A stretch of 64,000 nucleotides of DNA from Closterium sp. NIES-65 (taxonomy: Eukaryota > Streptophyta > Zygnematophyceae > Desmidiales > Closteriaceae). The position numbers and the translations under genes are program-made. The stretch covers positions 372,001-436,000 of the forward strand of contig CANXME010002005.1 of the NCBI GenBank assembly GCA_948144175.1, in the 5' to 3' direction. Shown here one piece after another: positions 52,768 through 60,000 of the stretch; positions within the stretch are counted from its first letter, which is position 1, and each line of letters starts with the position of its first letter. The notes beneath the pieces were generated by a model, which did no database searches, was not told the origin of the DNA, and was given only the letters and a program-made list of their open reading frames with translations.

Positions 52768-52787
52768 CCCCACTTTGGCTATGGGGG
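52768..52787 (+). other. Polypurine-tract hairpin of element K
   Basis: CCCCA/TGGGG arms (shorter than in B) immediately before the 3' LTR. Confidence 0.5.
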
Positions 52788-52789
52788 TG

Positions 52790-52921
52790 TGTCAGAATGT
52801 TATAATTGTCTAGCCTGCAGTGGGGTACTCTATAGCAAGTACAACCCAATTAGGGTTTCCTATATGTATGCCAACTGCTGCTAGTGCAACCCCTCTCTTC
52901 TTCATTCCTCGTTATTTCACA
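52790..52921 (+). repeat. 3' LTR of element K (132 bp)
   Basis: Pairs with 51325-51456. Followed by target-site copy CCTTT. Confidence 0.9.
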
Positions 52922-52926
52922 CCTTT

Positions 52927-53184
52927 CGCATTCACTGCGACAAACAGAGTGCTATCAGGATCGCGAACAAGCCAGGTTTCGTGAACCGCACGAAGCACAT
53001 CGCGCTACGGTTCTTTTTCGTCATGGACGAAATTGACCAGGGAAAAGTTGACCTCGCCTACTGCTCGACTACTGAGATGGCAGCAGACTTCCTCACCAAG
53101 CGTCTGCCACATCAGCAGTACAAGCACTGCTCTGACCTCACCGGAGTAGTCAAGCGAGTCAGCTCCCCCTGCGCCCAGGAATGA
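52927..53184 (+). pseudogene. RNase H C-terminus of element C
   Basis: Continuation after K: CDKQSAIRIANKPGFVNRTK, HIALRFFFVMDEIDQGKV and AADFLTKRLPHQQYKHC, ending at TGA 53182-53184. These are the usual closing motifs of copia pol, and the frame is open in this segment. Confidence 0.85.
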
Positions 53185-53191
53185 AGGGGAG
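53179..53191 (+). other. Polypurine tract of element C
   Basis: GAATGAAGGGGAG directly precedes the LTR start TGTTACG, the usual plus-strand primer position. Confidence 0.75.
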
Positions 53192-53852
53192 TGTTACGAT
53201 ATGAAGTTTTGTGAGAAGGCATTCCTGTATGCTGCAGGAGCCGACTCTACCGAGTACGAAGTCGAAGAGTCAGAAGAATCGAAACGACACAGCAACCGTC
53301 TGACCAAGACCGATGCCGGCAGAAACACTTGAAGTGAAAAGAGCGGGAACAGGTTTGAAACGGGTTCCCGCACCGCAATAAGGGAGTGTACCCCTTTAAG
53401 TACATGGCTAGTCTAGGTCCTTTTGTATTCCCTTATACTCTTATATAAACTCGATGTATGCATGCTTTTATCAACTTAGTCATTTACATTCACTCTGACC
53501 TGAGATTCAAACTTCCGATGCAACACTACTCTGCGATCAACCTTGAGCGATCCTTCGCTAAGTCCCCCTTGGGATTGTAGCAAAAATGATACAAGTTGTA
53601 GTACCGGTACTTGCACCCAATATACTAGACAGAGCCCTGTTACCGTACTAGACTAGGCCCTCTAGATTAGGTCCCAACAATAAACTAGGGCCCATTACAA
53701 GGCTAGGGCCCTGATACTGGTTACAAGGCTAGGGCCCTGTTACTGGTGTAATTTGGCTACCACTGCTAGACCAGGGGCCCATAACTACCAGAAGACAGAG
53801 GCCCCACGATTAAACTAAGCAGCCCCATCATTGGACTGAGGGGCGTGTAACA
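53192..53852 (+). repeat. 3' LTR of element C (about 661 bp)
   Basis: Starts TGTTAC and ends GTAACA, perfect inverted termini. The end TGTAACA equals the bases before the C primer-binding site at 2266-2272. Internal CTAGGGCCCT repeats lie near 53700-53740. The full 5' partner is not in the window, so the exact length is inferred from the termini. Confidence 0.75.
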
Positions 53853-53954
53853 AACGTGTGTGCTAGTGGTGTGGAGGTAAAAACCATTCTGCCGTTTTTT
53901 GGAGCATTTTCAGGTACCAGGTGCGCCACAGACAGGCTAACATGTCAGCAGTTG
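53853..53954 (-). other. FPS 3' flank between stop codon and element C
   Basis: Only 102 bases separate the FPS stop codon from the LTR of C. No clear polyadenylation signal is evident, so the FPS 3' UTR may extend into the LTR. AACGT at 53853-53857 should be the right target-site copy of C. Confidence 0.5.
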
Positions 53955-54002
53955 CTACTTCTGGCGCTTGTAGATCTTCTTGAGGAAGGACATCAAGGCC
54001 TC
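53955..54002 (-). CDS. FPS: FPS exon 12 (terminal)
   Basis: [15 protein letters not shown] and TAG stop. Acceptor TTGCAG at its 5' side. Confidence 0.92.
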   Translation of the reverse strand, partial: EALMSFLKKIYKRQK

Positions 54003-57000
54003 CTGCAAGCAGCACGGCAGCAAATGCAGTCAACGCAGCAAAAGGGAGGGCGTGAGAGGGTGGACAGACAAGCGGAACGAAATCAGGGAGACAAGTACTT
54101 CCTGCAAGGAGCACGATGCGCGCAAGTGCAAGTGGGTGCATGGCAAGTAGAGTTGCATGTCTGCCAAGGCTAGCTTCAGCTGCCACATCCGGCGATGCAT
54201 CCCATCAGTGCAGCCCCCTACAAGCACAATGCAGCCCTTTATGCAGCCCCTGATGCAGCCCCTGATGCAGCCCCTGATGCAGCCCCTGATGCAGCCCCTG
54301 ATGCAGCCCCTGATGCAGCCCCTGATGCAGCCCCTGATGCAGCCCCTGATGCAGCCCCTGATGCAGCGACTCATGCAGCCCCTGATGCAGCCCCTGATGC
54401 AGCCCCTCATGCAGCGCCTCATGCAGCCCCTGATGCAGCCCCTGATGCAGCCCCTGATGCAGCCCCTCATGCAGCCCCTCATGCAGCCCCTCATGCAGCG
54501 AGAGGGCTCGCTGTGCACTCACTCTCAGGGGCTCGCTGTGCACTCACCCTCAGCGGTTCACTCTCCACTTGGGCAATGGCGGCTGTGATGCCAGCGTGGC
54601 TCTCCTTCTCGTACTCCGCAAATGCATCCTGCAGGATTCCAGGGGAGAAGGGAGGGGGAAAATGCATAGACGGGAATGAGTGGAGTGGAATGAATGGAGG
54701 GAAAGGGGTGTTTCTGAGGTGGGTAAAGAGGGTGGCAATGATGCTGATGCCAGCCGTGGCTGTCCTTCTCATACTCCGCAAATGCATCCTGCAGGATGCC
54801 ATGGGAGGGGAGTAATGGTGCGCAAGTGAAGTGAACGGAGGCAATATGTGGCGGGAGGGAAACGCATGGAAGTGGACCAGAAGATAAGACTCGAGCACAA
54901 ATGCTGACAAACAGGATAGTTATGGCGCCAAGAGGAGCACCCATAATGGAACGTGGCAACTAACACACCAGAAAACAGGCACCGGTGAGAAGCAGCAGCA
55001 TCGCCAGCACCCTCAGGGCTGTCAACCCCTTGAGCGGGCAGCACTGCCTGTCAGCCACGCAGCAATCAGGCATGCCCATAGCCACGGCCCAACCAAACGA
55101 GTAAACAACTGTATGTGACCGCGGCAACTAACACACCAGAAACCAGGCATAGCTGAGCAGCAGCAGCAAGTCCAGCGCCCTCATGGGCGGGCAGCACTGC
55201 CTGTGAGCCATGCAGCAGTCTGGTATGCCCATAACCACGGCCCGGCCCAAACCAAACTCGTACCCGTGCACGGCCTCGGACCAACTCTCATGAGTGCTAC
55301 AGCTTGGGCAACTCTTACGAGTGCAAATTCCTAGGCGGCTCTTATGAGTGCAATGGCTCAGGCAACACTTTTTCAGTGGCCAAGACACTGCACAGGTGAG
55401 CCGGTTTGGGCACGTCAGTTTTGCATGCATGCCAATGCTGCAAAGGACCCTTGGTTTTCAAGAGGTTGCCTTTTGAAGCGAGGGCGGGATTCAAGCGGGA
55501 GGCAAGGTGGAAGCTTGGAGCCTTGATCCTCGTCTGAGTGCATGCGGTGTAGCATAGTAGCACAAAGCAGCGCTCGTTCGCTACTTGATGCTTTCATGAT
55601 GTTTTTACGGTGGCTTCACGGTGCTTTCATCAAGACGTACCTCCAACTCGAAACTCACCTCTGGTGCAGCAGCACTAACACTCCACGTAGTTTTGAGGCG
55701 TCTCACAACTCGAAACTCACCTCTGGTGCAGCAGCACTAACACTCCACGTAGTTTTGAGACGTCTCACAACTCGAAACTCACCTCTGGTGCAGCAGCACT
55801 AGCACTCCACTACAAAAAATATGGGACCCATCCTTCTGTTGCAATCCTGAAATAAATGCAGCACTCACCACTCTCCACCCTGGAACTTCAATGCAGCCAC
55901 ATGCTGAACGCACCTGCAGCTTCATGTCTGTGTAGAGCTGCTTTTTGGCCGCCACACAATTCTCGTCCTCCTTGTGAGATTGCATACACCAGATCTGCAC
56001 TCACAGCTACACACCAAGCCACTCAATGCACTCATGCACGCACCTGCAGCTTCATGTCTGTGTAGAGCTGCTTCATAACCGCCACACACTTCTCGTGGCA
56101 CTCAACCACACTTAAGCACTCTCAACCAAACTCAGTGACGCTTAACCGCACTCAACCACACTCAGTCACGCATAACCACTCTCAACCACACTCAGTCACG
56201 CTTAACCACTCTCAACCACACTCAGTCAAGCTTAACCACAATCATCCACAGATTGAGCTGCACGCACCTGCAGCTTCATGTGTGTGTAGAGCTGCTTTAT
56301 CACCGCCACACACTTCTCGTCCTTCTTGCCATAGTTGCTCTGCGTTCAAGGGAGAGGCAGAGAGGAAGGGCAGGGGAGGAGAAAGGCGGGCGGACAGGGA
56401 GGGAAGGAAGTGTTAATACGCCCTAAGTCAAGATCTGCTCGTGGTCCCCCCCACACCCTTTCACCTCAACCACCTCCTTTAACTGCCTCACAAGTCCCCA
56501 CTAGTGCCCCCTACCCACGCCCCCTAGTCCTCCCAAGCACCCTCTACCCATGCCCGCCCACCTCAATAATCTGCCGCTACTCATGTGTGGCCGTGTGCAG
56601 CACCTTTAGAGTCGACTCAAAAGTAACCTCAGGAACCAGCTCACAACAACACACAAGTGCTCTCAAGTGCCCCTATCCACGTGCGCTCACCTCAATGATC
56701 TCCCTCTGCTCCTGTGTGGCCCGCTGCAGTGCCTGCACCACCAGCCACGAGCACTTGGTGTCCTCTATGTCCGTGCCCACCTGGTGATGCACGGGGGGAA
56801 ATGGGTATGGGTGGCGTGACACACAGATGGAACCACGAGCCACGAGCACTTGGTGTCCTCTATGTCCGTGCCCACCTGGGAAAAGGGTGAGGATCGAGGG
56901 GTGAGGGGTGGAGGGTGGGGAGAGGGATGCGGGTTGGAGGGTACGGGGTCAGGGGTGCGTGGCGCGGGGTGGTGGTGCTGTGACACACAAACGCTGTGAT

Positions 57001-60000
57001 TAACATAACCACCAGCCAGCCTTCATCACGACCTGGTTGGTGATTGATGAGACCACTTCACGATTCATCCATGATTCACCAGCCAGCTCGAAATGCACCT
57101 GTCTTTGCTCTGGCATTCCCACCTTGTCGGTGACAGCAGGGTCCCCGAAGCAGTCAAGAATATCGTCTTGCACCTGGAAGTACGTCGCCATCACCATCAC
57201 ACCACACTAGCACGTTTGGCCTCATTACCACCACACGCACTCTAACCTAACCACTAGTTGCGCACCTTGCCGATCACAGCGGGGTCCCTGAAGCAGTCAA
57301 GAACATCGTCCTGCACCTGGAAGTACGTCCCCATCACCACCAGCACACAAGCATACCCAAACCACATGGCCTGTGTGTATCCCCAGCCACTTTACCTTCC
57401 CAATGACGGCAGGGTCCCCAAAGCAGTCAAGAACATCGTCCTGCACCTGGAAGTACGTCCCCATCACCACCACACCACACTAGCACGTTTGGTCTCATTA
57501 CCACCACACGCACGCTCTCTAACCTAACTACTAGTTACGCACCTTGCCGATCACGGCAGGGTCGCCGAAGCAGTCGAGCACGTCGTCCTGCACCTGGAAG
57601 TACGTCCCCATCATCACCAGGATCTCCCTCGCCTGTGCTGCCAGCGCTGCATCCTCCACGCCCGCCAGGATCAGCGCTGTCGCCACCTGGGGGAGGAGAG
57701 AGGGGGAGAAAGGGAGGTGAGGGTTCAAGAAACACGGGCCTGGTGTGACAACAGGAAGAGTTTCCGTCGCCTGTGCTGCCAGTGCTGCATCCTCCACACC
57801 CGCCAGCATCAGTGCCGTCGCCACCTGGGAGGGAAGAGTGTTTTGAGTCGACTCAATATGTGCTTCGAATGGTAGAAACGTGTTTTGAGTGGACTCAGGA
57901 TTTCCCTCGCCTGTGCTGCCAGTGCTGCATCCTCCACACCCGCCAGCATCAGTGCCGTCGCCACCTGGGAGGGAAGAGTGTTTTGAGTCGACTCAATATG
58001 TGCTTCGAATGGTAGAAACGTGTTTTGAGTGGACTCAGGATTTCCCTCGCCTGTGCTGCCAGTGCTGCATCCTCCACACCCGCCAGCATCAGTGCCGTCG
58101 CCACCTGGGAGGGAAGAGTGTTTTGAGTCGACTCAATATGTGCTTCGAATGGTAGAAACGTGTTTTGAGTGGACTCAGGATTTCCCTCGCCTGTGCTGCC
58201 AGTGCTGCATCCTCCACACCCGCCAGGATCAGCTCTGCTGCCACCTGGGGGAGGAGAGGTGAGGGTGAAAACGGGGCAGGGGTGGGTCTAAACACACGGC
58301 CCTTGGCGTGGCAACTGGCCGGGCAGGGTTGCTCCTATGCTGCCAGTGCTGCATCCTCCACGCCCGCCAGGATCAGCACCGTCACCACCTGGTGGAGGAG
58401 AGGAGTGATTGAACTCGACTCAGCATGTGTCACTCAGTTGATTGACTAACTCTGTGTTTTGAGTCGCCCCAGGATCTCCCTCGCCTATGCTGCCAGTGCT
58501 GCATCCTCCACCCCCCCCCCGCCCAGGATCAGTGCCGACACCACGTGGTGGAGGAGAGGAGGGCGGGCACGGAAGCAGACGCCTTTGAAAAGGTCTCCAA
58601 AGCCCGCCAGTCAGCCAGTATAGGCACAGTAGCCACCTGGGAGGGAGAGAGACAAGGGTGCACGCTTGACATGAGGTTGTGAGACGAGTGGATTTTTGTT
58701 TTCTGTCTTTCTTCCCCCGATGTGATTTCCTCTCAAGAGCTACGTTGCAAGGAAGTGCTTGGGCGGGATGCGATGAGAACGCAGAAAATTCGTACAGGGA
58801 TGCGACGACGGAGGGCAGGAGGGAGGGAGAAAGGAAGGTGCTTACAGGGAGATAGAAAGAGTAGTAGGCCGTCTTGTACTGCACAATCTTTAGGTACCTG
58901 GGAGAACATGGGGCAGGGGAAGGGGAAGAAAAATGGGGAAAGAGTTGGAGAAGGGAGAGAGGAGGGAGTGGGATGGAAGGGAGGGGGACGGGAGTCAGGA
59001 GAGGTTGTAAGGAAGAAGGGACGGATGGTGGACAGATGAAACAAATGTCGTGGTATCTTGCCACCTTATACCCATGTGGTGTGGACATGATGCATTACAT
59101 TACAGTATACCCGCCCGCATGGACGTCCACAGTATACCCTCGTGGAGCTGGTGTATCCCACAGTGGACATGGTGTAATGCCACAATATACCCACGTGGAC
59201 ATGGTGTAATGCCACAGGATACCCACGTGGACATGGTGTAATGCCACAGTATAACCACGTGGACATGGTGTAATGCCTCAGTACACCCACGTGGACATGG
59301 CGTGATCCACAGTATACCCAGGTGGACATGGTGTAATGCCACAGTATACCCACCTGGACATGGTGTAATGCCACAGTATACCCACGTGGACATGGTGTAA
59401 TGCCACAGTATACCCACGTAGACATGGTGTAATGGCACAGTATACCCACGTGGACATGGTGTAATGCCACAGTATACCCACGTGGACATGGTGTAATGCC
59501 ACAGTATACCCACGTGGACATGGTGTAATGCCACAGTATACCCACGTGGACATGGTGTAATGCCACAGTATACCCACGTGGACATGGTGTAATGCCACAG
59601 TATACCCACGTGGACATGGTGTAATGCCACAGTATACCCACGTGGACATGGTGTAATGCCACAGTATACCCACGTGGACATGGTGTAATGCCACAGTATA
59701 CCCACGTGGACATGGTGTAATGCCACAGTATACCCACGTGGACATGGTGTATTTGTTGAGATCCACCTCCCCTTCAGGAGTGGTGATGAGGTCAAGCATC
59801 TGGCCACACGCTGTCTGGTATGTCACCTGGAGAGGGGAGGATTGTGGGAATAAGGAGGGCGGGAGGAGGGGGGAGGAGGGGGGAGGAGGGGGGAGGAGGG
59901 GGTAAGACGGGTACAAACAGAAGGTGTGGAGACGTGGAGCATCAACCCTCACATAGGTCCCTGTAGAGGAGGGAAGTGGGAGGGGAGGAGGGGAGGGGAG

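Larger units (their letters stand above)
51325..52921 (+). mobile_element. Non-coding LTR element K (short, non-autonomous)
   Basis: This is a 1597-bp element with LTRs 51325-51456 and 52790-52921 (132 bp, three differences) and target-site duplication CCTTT at 51320-51324 and 52922-52926. It has a primer-binding site (TGCTATCAGAGC) and a polypurine hairpin but no gag or pol. The interior is a GC-rich repeat leader and pyrimidine-rich sequence. It resembles a TRIM/LARD-type passenger of the short-LTR copia family. Confidence 0.9.
2266..53852 (+). mobile_element. Outer copia element C, broken into pieces by nested insertions
   Basis: C is a plus-strand Ty1/copia element unlike the short-LTR family. 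Its parts, in order, are: LTR end 2266-2272, PBS 2273-2284, gag 2367-3677, linker 27711-27757, protease to integrase 33656-36211, integrase end 42144-42273, reverse transcriptase and RNase H 49555-51324, RNase H end 52927-53184, polypurine tract 53179-53191 and 3' LTR 53192-53852. The protein frame rejoins across the insertions A, I, J and K once each insertion and one target-site copy are removed. Many stops and frameshifts show it is long dead. It landed next to the 3' end of the FPS gene; 53853-53857 (AACGT) would be its right target-site copy. Confidence 0.8.

Noticed and set aside
54227-54500. Long MQPL/APDA repeat protein frames
   Set aside because: A 12-bp minisatellite keeps all frames open; it lies within FPS intron 11 on the opposite strand.
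57123-57470. Mutually exclusive alternative exon 8 cassettes
   Set aside because: The three downstream copies lack the first half of the exon and a convincing acceptor, so including one would not give a normal enzyme. Left as decayed copies unless transcripts show otherwise.
59160-59752. CRISPR-like array of regular 32-bp repeats
   Set aside because: Units are directly head-to-tail with no spacers, lie in a eukaryotic intron, and derive from the exon 6 donor region.
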